From Phytophthora quininea (taxonomy: Eukaryota > Oomycota > Peronosporomycetes > Peronosporales > Peronosporaceae), in contig JAAVTG010000149.1 of NCBI GenBank assembly GCA_011947345.1, forward strand, positions 1 through 64,000: DNA of 64,000 nucleotides, read 5' to 3'. Below are positions 46,460-56,109 of the stretch, piece by piece (position 1 is the first letter of the stretch; each line of letters begins with the position of its first letter). The translations under genes were made by a program, and so were the position numbers. The notes beneath the pieces are model-generated. The model ran no database searches, was not told the DNA's origin, and saw nothing but the letters and a program-made list of their open reading frames with translations.

Positions 46460-47220
46460 CGCTTCAGGTTGATGAACGACCACCATCCTAAGCCCTCTCT
46501 TGCTTTACTGGTGTGAGTCGGTAAACATGTTGATGCGGTACCGGAACAGTTTTTTTTAAAAGTGCGTTGTAGTACTGGTAGTGAACAAACTGCCGCGAAG
46601 GTGAAGACCACGTCCGATTGAAGTGATTATGAATTCGTAATCCTCATCGTCGTGATAGGTTTCCTTTAGTTGTTCGAGCCAGCTACAAAGGAGGAACTGC
46701 AAGGCCCGTTGAGGGCGACACTATTCCTAACGTTGTTCCTCCATACTCGTGAAAACTGCTCAGTTTCGATTGCTGACGATGTTGCCCAAACAGCTTGGTC
46801 TGAATTACTGTGGCGGCGTATTATCAACCTGCACAGTGTTCCCGGGTGAAGCGCTTAGGACCATGGGACCATTGACTAAGTTATTGTAAAGTAGTTATTG
46901 CAGCCCTTCTTCATCTTCTTCATGAAAATCTTGTAAAAATAATTCTCTTGAATATGTATGCGCCGCAGTCGGCTTTTGTATCAAAACTTCTGCGTTATCT
47001 TCTGCGTTTGGCGCAGACAAAATCACAAGCCGGCTGGTGGCTTTCCGATACAACTGCTGCTATTCCCGGCGACTGCCCGGCCTCTTTGTGAATTTGTCTG
47101 CGTCTGACGCAGACAAAACTACCGCCACCTACACAAGTCAACACCATACTTGTTAGCGTGTTGTAGTCCACGACGAGTGTTGCTGACAAGAAGACGAAGG
47201 TAGGAGGTAAATCAAAGCAC
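46460..47220. other. Spacer with no gene, left flank of the Crypton
   Basis: About 760 bp without supported coding sequence. It carries two of the three CGCAGACAAA repeats (47012-47021 and 47108-47117), the second within a perfect palindrome. Confidence 0.4.
47093..47117. repeat. Perfect 25-bp palindrome next to the Crypton
   Basis: TTTGTCTGCGTC-T-GACGCAGACAAA is a perfect inverted repeat with a one-base centre. Half of it (CGCAGACAAA) recurs at 47012 and 49596. It resembles the paired half-sites used by tyrosine recombinases. Confidence 0.6.
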
Positions 47221-49518
47221 TCAATGATTAGCAACTGTTTGCAGGCATGGCATGCCGCTAGCTACACCTACACTAACGCTTGTTTGGCGACGATTGCGTC
47301 GTATTTCTTGCAGGGCTGTAGACCATTTGAGCAGACTCGTGCGGCGCTCTCGATGTTTGGCCGTAACAGCACTGATAGGAAGTTGAAGCAGGGCTATCAT
47401 CAGCATATTGCGAGCCTCGGTGATGGTAGGCCGCTCGATCCAGCTAGTCTTCGCGATTTTGCATTGGATTTCCATCATCATGCAGCGATAATGGGACAAT
47501 CGCTTGCGCTTTTTGCTGTTAGATAGATCTTGCCATTGTAAAAATCGGTACGGACCAAAGCGCTGATTCGGGTCTCCGCAGCACCAGTGCTCCCAAGCGC
47601 ACTCCAAGGTCATGCTTGGGATCTCGAAGTCGGCTGGCACGCGAGTAAGACGCGAATTGTTCAGATTTAGACTCGTGACTAAGGACGCATTAGGATCAGC
47701 ATTTTGCCGATCATTGGAGTGGTCGGGTTGTTGTTGTTCCTGGTGATTGATATGTTCTTGCGGCTACGAGACTCCTTGAACGTGCTGTATCAGCGCGGTG
47801 ATCCCAGTGTTACGAAGTGCGCGGGATATACTAGCATCCAGTGTTGCAGGCGAAATTGAGCCGTGATAAGCCGCCAGTTCTGTTTGCATCAAGGCAACGA
47901 CAGTAGGGGCCAGCGCATTCACTGACAGCGTCAATTTTTCTAATTGATCAGCTTGATGCTGCAGCGCCACCAACAAATGTACATGTGGAGGAACACCCGT
48001 GGGTCTAATCCGATCGGTCGGTGTAGCAATTCGACATTTTACCCGGGCTTTCAACCGATTTACAAGTCTCGTGTTTCCGAACAATGCATTTTGATACGGT
48101 GAGTGCTTGCCAGGAAGTGTTGCAGTAAGAAAATTGTGATGACACACCAGCGATGCAAGAAAAAACTCCCGGCAGGAATCAAATGACTCGGCATCTTTGG
48201 AAAACACAATTCAATACCTCGACGTATTTCATCGTCGCAATCCTCGAAAAAGGAGGTAAACTAGCAAAGCCGGCTTGCCCAAATGGTAAGCCCGCTGCAT
48301 ACCGACCCACAATTCTATCTCCAGCGGCTTCGTAGCGAATATATGTATTTTGTACTCCAGGAAGCGTCCATCCCGCTCGGATACAAATCGCAGCAGCGGA
48401 TGGACCGCCGTTTGAGCATGAGGAAACGTATGTAGCAGAACCTTTGCGAGCTGAATGGGCCCCAATCTCGTCAGGCCTTAAGCCTTCACTCTCTAGCAAA
48501 ACTTTCACGTCTCGTTCAACCATGATACGCTTTAATATCTTGGAAAATCGATTGTATTGGTTTTGACCAGGGAACAGCAACGAGTTTGACAAACCACATA
48601 CCGCTGCGTACACTGCTAGCGACAGCACAGGGCAAATTTCGGCATGAACGGATTGGCATATACATGCCGAGCGTCTCGAGGTCGCGTCCCTTCCTGATCA
48701 TTTTTCATGTGGCCAAATACAATAGCAATAGCGTCACCATCCCACCTCATGTGGCCAGCGTGAATTCCAACAGTACTGCCAGCTCGACACATTAAATTCC
48801 AGCTAATAAGTAGGAAAGTATGAGCGAATGTATACTCGTCGGTATGATGCTTCATCATTGCCAAACACAACAATCTCAACACGGAAAATGACAACGGCTC
48901 CTTTCCTTCGGTAAGTTTCTGACCAGATGCGTGACTTCGACGAGCTACGGTGCGTTTCAAGCCTTTGAAGAACAGTGTTAAGTCCGCAGCAAAATCTTCG
49001 GGCATTGTGCGTCCATAGCCACGATATAAGTGAAATAGACTTGATCGCAAAGAATCGTACACTGACATTCCAGGTTTTCCGCCTTTCTGGTTTCTCAACG
49101 ACACGAGAAATTGTTCAAAGTCCTCAGCACGATGCAAATCGTATGTAATGGGCGGTAGCAATGGGTTGCCAGTGATGATACGATAAATGCTGTCGCTTGA
49201 CAGGGACACCACGTTTCCATCGTTTTGCAGGTTACTAGTTGGCACCAAAGCAAGAAATGCATCGCTAAGCACATTTCGTTTGTTTTGATACAGCCACGAC
49301 AAGTAGCGGCTGATTCCTCGCCAGTACATGTCCACTGTCTTTGCTGCGATAACATTGTTTTTCACTTCATGCACTTGATCATCAAGGTCGTCGCCAACGT
49401 GGTCACCGTCGTTGCAGGGTACTTCGTCGCCGCTGTCGTCATTCATTTCGCCATCATCTTGCTGCTCACCGTCGGAGCCGGGTACCAGGTCGCCGTGAAC
49501 AGCACCACTACAAGCCAT
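47221..49518 (-). CDS. Crypton tyrosine recombinase
   Basis: On the minus strand from 49518: acidic N-terminus, VDMYWRGISRYLSWLYQNKR (core-binding-like), then ISWNLMCRAGSTVGIHAGHM with the first catalytic Arg, FGHMKNDQEG (the beta-hairpin Lys), and in the next frame GAHSARKGSATY (His-x-x-Arg) followed by GVQNTYIRYEAAGDRIVGR with the candidate nucleophile Tyr. The C-terminus (ALQHQADQLEKL; AWEHWCCGDPNQRFGPYRFL) is typical of the oomycete Crypton proteins. Frames change near 48640 (CC run) and 48195, and the last part lies in a third frame at 47640-47221. All catalytic residues are present, so it may be recent. Confidence 0.75.
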
Positions 49519-49688
49519 GGGCGGCGCTTCTTCTGTTTGATCTTCAAAAGTCGTCGACCGTCAAAGTCCACTCAATTAAGTACGAGCAGAACAAACGCAG
49601 ACAAATTCTCGCTACATATAAATGGTGCACAGAGTGGTACAATCATTTCAACTTAAACCGTCTTCAGTTTGGTCGTCAGCAATCAGCA

Positions 49689-50970
49689 ATGGCGTCCGTT
49701 GGTGCGCAGTCTTCCCGCCGCGTGCTGTCCAGCCCCTTCCGCCAAGACAGTATTGAGGACGACTGCGAAGACTACGGGGCCGACCGCCACGCCGCTGCCG
49801 CGCTGCGAGGGCTCTCGGCTCCGTTAAAATCACTCGACCAACACTCCTCCGGCTCCTCGGCTTCCCCCACAGTCATGCTGCCAGTTCCCCAGAACAGAAA
49901 ACCGTGAAAAAGAAGAGAATTTATAAGAAACGTAAAGCCACCCACACAGTCCGTAAAGAGGAGAAGCAGCAGCTCGAAATTCAGCTCGAAATGCTGCAGA
50001 AACAGCTTCAGGAACTGAAAATGAAGACGATTATGGAGCAAGACGAAAAGAGTTTTCCCAAAGGAAACGACAGGCCAAAAGAGAGCTACTAAGAGAAGCA
50101 GTGCAAGAGCAGCATTTGGTGCTGGCCAGAGCACATGCCATGCTGGCTGGACACAATCAGGAAACGCTGCATCGGCTGCATCCCACAGAGTTAAAGATCC
50201 GACTGGGAACGGATCGAAATTTGAGAATAAGGACCCTGGCAGAACTGCGAGAAACGAAATTGAGGGAAGGAAGACGGTTCTTAATGGAACGAACACGCGG
50301 GTTGGACCCTACAGCGCCGTATTACCAGGAAGAGAGATATGATACCTTGGATGGAGATTATTGTATCGCCAGGTTCGATGTGACACAGTTCCGAGGCGTC
50401 CGAGGAGGCGTCGAGGAAGTGTTTGCTGCCATAAAGCAAACGGCATTTAATGCTGAAATCATCATCTCCGAGACCTCTGGGAACATTACGATAAGAGAGG
50501 ATGATGAACTAGGAGAAGAAGAGAAATTCTCGCAGATGCGACTCGCTTCGTCCACTCCTTTGGGAGTGCAGATCGAGACCAACCTCGTGTTGTTTTCGGA
50601 CTTCTCTCAATGCCACGCGAACACTTGGAACTTGGCCGAGGACGGACGGTATGCGATTATGGCCTCGGATTTCGTGGACGACGACGAACTCTACCCATAC
50701 AGGTCCCACGAGCGCCTCAGGCGGGACAGCACGTCCGTAATGATGATCACATCGTTCCTAGAAAGGAAAGACAGAACGACTGGCGTCAAGACTGAGGGCG
50801 ACGGCGAGTTAGTCGTCGTCGTCACTCGCTGGGCCTTGACGAAAGTTCGGCATCCGGCTTTCGACATTTCTAGAACAGTTTGGGAGGGCTTGCGTGAAGC
50901 TCACGGCCGCTGGGCGGATTTGATGTACCATTGCGTACGTCAAGCGCTTGGGCTTCCTGTGGCCCCATAA
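49689..50970 (+). CDS. M96-like protein l
   Basis: ATG 49689 opens MASVGAQSSRRVLSSPFRQD. The frame changes at CCCC 49887-49890, continues through the basic motif KKRIYKKRKATHTVRKEEK and coiled coil (QQLEIQLEMLQKQLQELK), changes again near 50080, and is then open to 50970: QEQHLVLARAHAMLAG, GVRGGVEEVFAA, TSGNITIREDDE, ASDFVDDDELYPYRS, VVVTRWALTKVRHPAFD. It belongs with j and k although it lies 12 kb away behind the NLP array and a Crypton. The Crypton ends about 85 bp before its start codon. Confidence 0.8.
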
Positions 50971-51033
50971 GTCAACAAAACAAGTATTTAACAGTGTTTC
51001 AATCACGACATCGTGGATCAATTTCCAGTCGAG

Positions 51034-52313
51034 TTAGTTGCCGGGACCACGAGCTTCGATCTCCCAAACATGTTCCACTCGGTTGCCTCGGTATCCCACG
51101 AGGTAGTCGTACATGTTGGTGGTTGGGTCGCAATGTCCAGGCACAAGAAGTAGCTGTGTGCCAAGAGCAGGTAGCTCAACTTGCTTAGCGTCTTGGCCAG
51201 CTTGAGGCTTGAGGATGCCGTGCTCATCGCCGCCTCCGTGGTATTCCATTGTCGTTGGAAGCTTCTCTCCATTCACCGTGGCGTGCACGAGTGGCGAGCC
51301 CGAATCCAGCGACACCGCCTTCATCCCAGCATCCACCACCGCCCGAGGCACAGCCGCCTTGGCGTTGGAGCTCATCACAGTCGTCAAAACGAACAGACTT
51401 TGCTTCCAGTCGCGTACCAACACGCCGTCCTTGCCCAAATTCCTGGCGTAGTCGGCGTCGTTGAACAAATACGAGCCTGGCTGCACTTCGGTGAACACTC
51501 CACTGGCCGCTTCCAGCAGATACGTTCCCGTTCCGCCTCCTGTGACTACCTCGCAGTTCAATCCCTGCTTCAACAGAGCATCACGAACTGCCTTAGCCTT
51601 CTCGGCTACCCCAGCAATCACCTTCTGCTTCTCCGCGTAGCTGCGAATGTGCTGAGCGGCTCCATGGTACGCCTGGATGCCACACATCTGCAACTGCGGC
51701 GCACAAGAAGAAATCTTCTTGGCTAGCTCGACTGCCTCCTCCACCGTGTCGACACCACAGCGATCTTGGCCGACGTTGACTTCAACAAGTGCTCGGAACG
51801 TGATGTTTTGTTCCTGAGCAACGTGAGCAGCCTGCTCCACCGTCTCGACATTGTCGAAAATCAACGTCACCGTCGCACCACCACGCACCAACACCGCCAT
51901 GCGACGGAATCTCTCGATTCCAACCACTTCGTTGCTCAGTAGAAGGTCTTTGACGCCACCTGCGAACATGGCTTCAGCCTCGCCAACTTTTTGGCAGCAA
52001 AGGCCTGTCGCTTTGGACTTTGCAGTTGCAATTGGCCGATCGCCGAGCTCTTGTGGGCCTTGGCATGAGGACGGATCCTGATATCTGGGAAGGCTTTCAA
52101 ACTCTCTGGAAGCGCCAACAAGTTGGACTCCAAAGCGTCCAAATCCACCACCAGACACGGAGTTTCCAGCGAGGAAATCAAGGCGCCGACTGCCCCGGGA
52201 CGACGACGAGCAACTCGAGCAACAGACGACGAGTAAAAGCGCAGAGAGTAAGCGCTGACGGCCGTGAGAGCCGCAGCCGCAGCGACGCCCGACACGGACA
52301 CGGAGCGCCACAT
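51034..52313 (-). CDS. D-threonine aldolase / D-serine dehydratase-like PLP enzyme
   Basis: ATG 52313 opens a hydrophobic N-terminus (VSGVAAAAALTAVSAYSL; membrane anchor or targeting signal), then the alanine-racemase-like barrel: TPCLVVDLDALESNL, RPHAKAHKSS with the candidate PLP lysine, VTLIFDNVETVEQA, EVNVGQDRCGVD, QAYHGAAQH, VVTGGGTGTY, and the C-terminal domain with PTTMEYHGGGDEHG and VPGHCDPTTN. The His-x-Cys in PGHCDP is the zinc site in this fold type III group. The frame changes in AAA near 52021-52023 (TTT on plus). Either D-threonine retro-aldol cleavage or D-serine dehydration would fit; substrate is not determinable here. It sits between M96-like l and NLP copy F. Confidence 0.82.
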
Positions 52314-52402
52314 GTTTGGTCAATTGCCTTATAAGGAGTTAGTCTGAAGTCCTTATAAAGAGGAAACGGCCAATTCGGGTATGGATACCGGTAAGAGTGC
52401 TT

Positions 52403-53364
52403 CTACTTGAACGGCCAAGCCTTCTCGAGTTTCTTCTGGAAGTTCCAGTCGTTCATGGGCGTGTTGGCAGAGCCCCAACCTACGGAATTCAGCGCACGTC
52501 GAGCGCTGTCGCTTAGTTGGTCCCACATGATCAAGTCCTGGAAGTCTCCGCCTTGATACGTGGACTCCAGAGCGTGGTTGATCGGCCACCTACTCTCGTA
52601 GTTGACTTTCACTGCCGTGCCGTCCACGTCGTTTGGATTCGGGGAACTTGCTTGGAGTAGCCGCTGTGAGCCGACGGCGTGACGGCCAAAATCTTGGCGT
52701 CGGCCACTTTGGGATTGTCGATCCACACGATCACGTGCTCCCAATCATGACGGTGGCCGAAACCTGGCGACGGTGAGTCCTTAGGGAAATACCACGAGTA
52801 CATGATGGCCCAGACGCCATTGAACCAGGTGGAGCGACCGTAGACTTGCGATCCCCACCCGGAGCCTTTGCACTTTGCGTCGTGAGCTCCGGTGGGTTTG
52901 AGACCACCATTGGTCTCGCCAGCTTCATTGACTGCAGGGTACGAGCGACATCCATTGCCAATGCGGAGCTGCGGTTTGAATTTGACGGCCGCTTTTTCGG
53001 AGATCGTCACGGGCTCTGGTTGAGCGAACGGCTTGACGTCGTCGTGGCCGATCCATTTCGCTTCCCATGGCGTCTCTGGCGTAGGAGCTGGGGTCGGTGG
53101 TGGCGACGTTGGCGCTAGTGTAGGCGCTGGCGTCGGTACCTCCGTCTGCCTCGGATCCGGTCGGTCCGGCATAATGGTGACGTTGCGTTGAGCCGGATCG
53201 AGTGTCGGCATGTTGGTCAGCGACGAGAAGTCGATGAATTTCTTCGTAGCTTCCGGTGTTGATTCTGGCGTCGCTGGTGGGGCTTGACCTTGGCCGGTGG
53301 AGGTTTGGGCGCGAGATGTTCCAATTGCGATCAACGAGATACAGAGGAAGACGCAGAGTTTCAT
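52403..53364 (-). CDS. NPP1/NLP-type protein (copy F)
   Basis: ATG 53364 opens a signal peptide ([19 protein letters not shown]), a shorter linker than in B-D, the piece [12 protein letters not shown], and an NPP1 domain with [21 protein letters not shown] and GHRHDWE. A one-base difference in the G-run 52641-52644 breaks the frame before the last 70 residues, which continue in another frame to 52403. [12 protein letters not shown] context replaces [11 protein letters not shown]. The upstream flank lacks the initiator-like block seen in D, E and G. Confidence 0.82.
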
Positions 53365-53399
53365 CGTTGCGAGAGCTTGGCGATTGTGCGTCAAAGGAC

Positions 53400-54063
53400 C
53401 GAAGTTGAGAAGTGAGGAGGTTCCCTCTGTTCTTCGAGCAGCAGCACGAGTTGCGGGTTTACCATCGCGAAGTTCTTTCTTGGCGGTGGATTGCGTGGGC
53501 TCTTTGTCATGCGAAACAACTTGGCGGTGCTGCCGTTGAACATCTGCGGCTTGATCTCGCCTGTTTTTGATTCAACTGCGAGCGCTGCGTGAACCTAAAG
53601 CACCGCGGACACAGCATGAAGCGTGTTCTCTGGAGACGTTTTGGATCGTCGCTGCCAACTTCGATGAAGCGTTCCCATACGAAATGAACACCAAAGAGTG
53701 ATGAGACCGATTAGTCAGCGCATTGATGAACAAGTCTGTAGCGGTGGTGAGCTGTTGAAGGAACCACCGTTCTCCATGTGCGACTCAATCGAAGAGAAGG
53801 TCATTATTGAGAGTACAAACCGCAGCAACCAGCACTCTCACCACGGAGACTGCTGCACGAGTCGAGACCACCAGCACATACGGATGTCGTGATTTCTTGC
53901 GATGGGGAGGACACACCATTCTGTTCTCTGTTTCTCTCATCATGACGAGATCTTCAACAGCAGCTTCTGTGTTGTCACGAACACTCATCCCAGCTAGAGT
54001 AAATTATTATTGTAGGCACTAAAACTCTCCGAACGCGTCGCTTCCGAGTCGTCCGAGATCGCA
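53400..54063. other. Intergenic region between NLP copy F and BBS5
   Basis: About 660 bp with no supported gene; short frames at 53698-54022 overlap on both strands and have no recognisable similarity. It holds both divergent promoters (minus-strand copy F and plus-strand BBS5). Confidence 0.4.
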
Positions 54064-55119
54064 ATGGCAGCACCGGCAATGGAGATCCGCGCTTCGCCCG
54101 AGTCTGTGACTTGGCAGGACCGAGAAATTCGGTTCGACATTTCAGCCGCAGCGATGCAACTCCGCAAAGGAGAGACGTTGGTGGACGCCATCAACTCGGT
54201 GGAGGACACGAAAGGCAACAACGGAGACCGTGGCTCGCTCGAGATCACCAACCTGCGACTGCTCTGGGCGTCGCACAAGTCGGTGCGCACCAACCTCAGC
54301 ATCGGCTACAGCTGCATCCAGAGCCTGAAGATCCGCACGGCCACGTCCAAACTGCGAGGCAGCACCCAGGCGCTGTACGTCATGACCAAGTACGCCAACA
54401 GTCGGTTCGAGTTCATCTTCACGAGTCTGGTCAGGGCCAGTCCTCGGCTGTTCACCACTATCCAAGCTGTCTTCCGGTCCTACGAGACCACCAAACTCTA
54501 CCGCGAACTCAAACTCCGTGGAGCTATAATCAAGGAAAAAGAGTTGACGTTGCTGCCTCATGAACAGGTCTACACTCGCCTCAACGGCGTCTGGAACTTG
54601 TCGTCGGATCAGGGCAACCTCGGCACCTTCTTCGTGACCAACGTCCGCATCGTGTGGCACGCCAACTTGGCCGAGAACTTCAATGTCAGCATCCCGTACA
54701 TGCAGATCAACTCGGCTCGAATTCGCGGGTCGAAGTTCGGTCCGGCGTTGGTCATTGAGACGTCGGCAGCCAGTGGCGGCTACATCTTGGGCTTCCGCGT
54801 GGACCCTGAAGAGCGACTTCACGAATTGTTCAAGGAGATGCAGAGTCTGCACAGTGTGTTCTCGACCAACCCCATCTACGGCGTGGAGTTCGAAGTCGAG
54901 GAGAAGCCTGTGCCACTGGAACAGCTCCGACAGCCGCGCAAGATGGACGACGTGGAGATCGAGGAAGACTACGCCAGCTCCATGGACGCCTTTGCGGCGT
55001 ATTATGCGGCTGTGAACAAGAACCAAGATCGACAGCCCACCTTCTCGAAAGAGTTGGGTCTAGCTATTGAAAGTCTACCCGACGGCTTTAGTGTTGGAGA
55101 CTTGTGGTATGTCAACTAA
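54064..55119 (+). CDS. BBS5: BBS5, BBSome subunit
   Basis: A single intact frame of 351 residues. The N-terminal half has [20 protein letters not shown] and [21 protein letters not shown], and the second half repeats the fold with [14 protein letters not shown] and [20 protein letters not shown] followed by [10 protein letters not shown]; these are the two PH-like repeats of BBS5. It ends with the acidic linker and [25 protein letters not shown], a strongly conserved tail. BBS5 binds phosphoinositides and is part of the BBSome, which moves membrane proteins in cilia. That fits an oomycete with flagellated zoospores. It is uninterrupted, GC-rich and unlike its NLP neighbours. Confidence 0.95.
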   Translation: MAAPAMEIRASPESVTWQDREIRFDISAAAMQLRKGETLVDAINSVEDTKGNNGDRGSLEITNLRLLWASHKSVRTNLSIGYSCIQSLKIRTATSKLRGSTQALYVMTKYANSRFEFIFTSLVRASPRLFTTIQAVFRSYETTKLYRELKLRGAIIKEKELTLLPHEQVYTRLNGVWNLSSDQGNLGTFFVTNVRIVWHANLAENFNVSIPYMQINSARIRGSKFGPALVIETSAASGGYILGFRVDPEERLHELFKEMQSLHSVFSTNPIYGVEFEVEEKPVPLEQLRQPRKMDDVEIEEDYASSMDAFAAYYAAVNKNQDRQPTFSKELGLAIESLPDGFSVGDLWYVN

Positions 55120-55190
55120 AGCAGAAAACGACGGAGAGACCTCGGTACATTCTAGCTAAGCAAACGTTGCCACAACACGGAATCGATTTC

Positions 55191-56109
55191 TCAAAACGGC
55201 CAGGCCTTCTCCACCTTGGAGCGGAGGTTCCAGTCGTTCATGGGCGTGTTGGCAGCTCCCCAGCTCACGGAATTCAACGCACGTCGAGCGTTGTCGCTAC
55301 ACATGATGAGGTCCTGGAAATCACCACCTTTTGAAGTCGAGTCGAGGGCGTGATTGATCAGGAACCAACTCTCGTAGTTGACTTTGGCGGCTGTACCGTC
55401 AACGGTGCTGGGGTCTGGAGGCGCGTACTTGGAGTATCCGCTGTGAGCTGACGGCGAGACGGCCAAAATCTTGGTGTCGGCCATTTCGGGGTTGTCGATC
55501 CACACGATCACGTGCTCCCAATCGTGACGGTGGCCGAAACCCGTCGATGGCGAGTCTTTGGGGAAATACCACGAGTACATGATGGCCCAGACGCCATTGA
55601 ACCAGGTGGAGCGACCGTAGACTTGCGATCCCCACCCGGAGCCTTTGCACTTTGAGCTAGGAGCTCCGGTGGGTTTGAGCCCACCACCGGTCTCGCCAGC
55701 TTCATTGACGGCAGGATAGGCATGGCATCCGTTGGAAATATGAAGCTGCGGTTTGAATTTGACGGCAGCCTTTTCAGAGATCGTCACGGGCTCTGGTTGA
55801 GCGAACGGCTTGACGTCGTCGTGGCCGATCCATTTCGCTTCCCACGGAGTTTCTGGTGTCGGAGCTGGAGTTGGGGCGGGTGTCGGAGGTAGAGTTGGCT
55901 CCGGTGTCGGGGCTTCTGTCTGTCTTGGATCGGGTCGAGTTGGTACAATGACCACGCTTGGATCCCTCGTTGTCATGTTTAACATAGATGAGAAGTCGAT
56001 CACCTTCGGGCTCGGCAAGAGTAGAGTTTTGAGCTTGATCTGTTGTCATTTGGGCCGGAAGTGTTGGAAGCAGAGCCAGCGCAGTTGCCAAGAAGAGCAG
56101 CTCCTTCAT
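55191..56109 (-). CDS. NPP1/NLP-type protein (copy G)
   Basis: ATG 56109 gives a signal peptide ([16 protein letters not shown]). The frame shifts near 56015, then [15 protein letters not shown], a Thr/Pro linker and the NPP1 domain follow to 55191 with [21 protein letters not shown] and GHRHDWE. Near the C-terminus an in-frame loss of about four residues removes the W-x-Q-L found in every other copy (DLIMC directly before SDNARR). The stretch 55910-55500 is almost identical to copy D. Its ATG overlaps the stop codon of the upstream membrane-protein frame (ATGA). Confidence 0.82.

Larger units (their letters stand above)
47012..49605 (-). mobile_element. Crypton element (tyrosine recombinase transposon)
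   Basis: The recombinase gene (47221-49518, minus) is enclosed by copies of CGCAGACAAA: at 47012-47021 and 47108-47117 on one side and 49596-49605 on the other. Cryptons end in short direct repeats produced by site-specific recombination rather than in inverted repeats, so these are candidate ends; the exact borders are unproven. The element lies directly 5' of M96-like gene l and separates the two NLP groups. Confidence 0.5.

Noticed and set aside
54142..55026. 294-codon minus-strand open frame opposite BBS5
   Set aside because: It is the antisense shadow of the GC-rich, strongly conserved BBS5 gene and has no family resemblance of its own.
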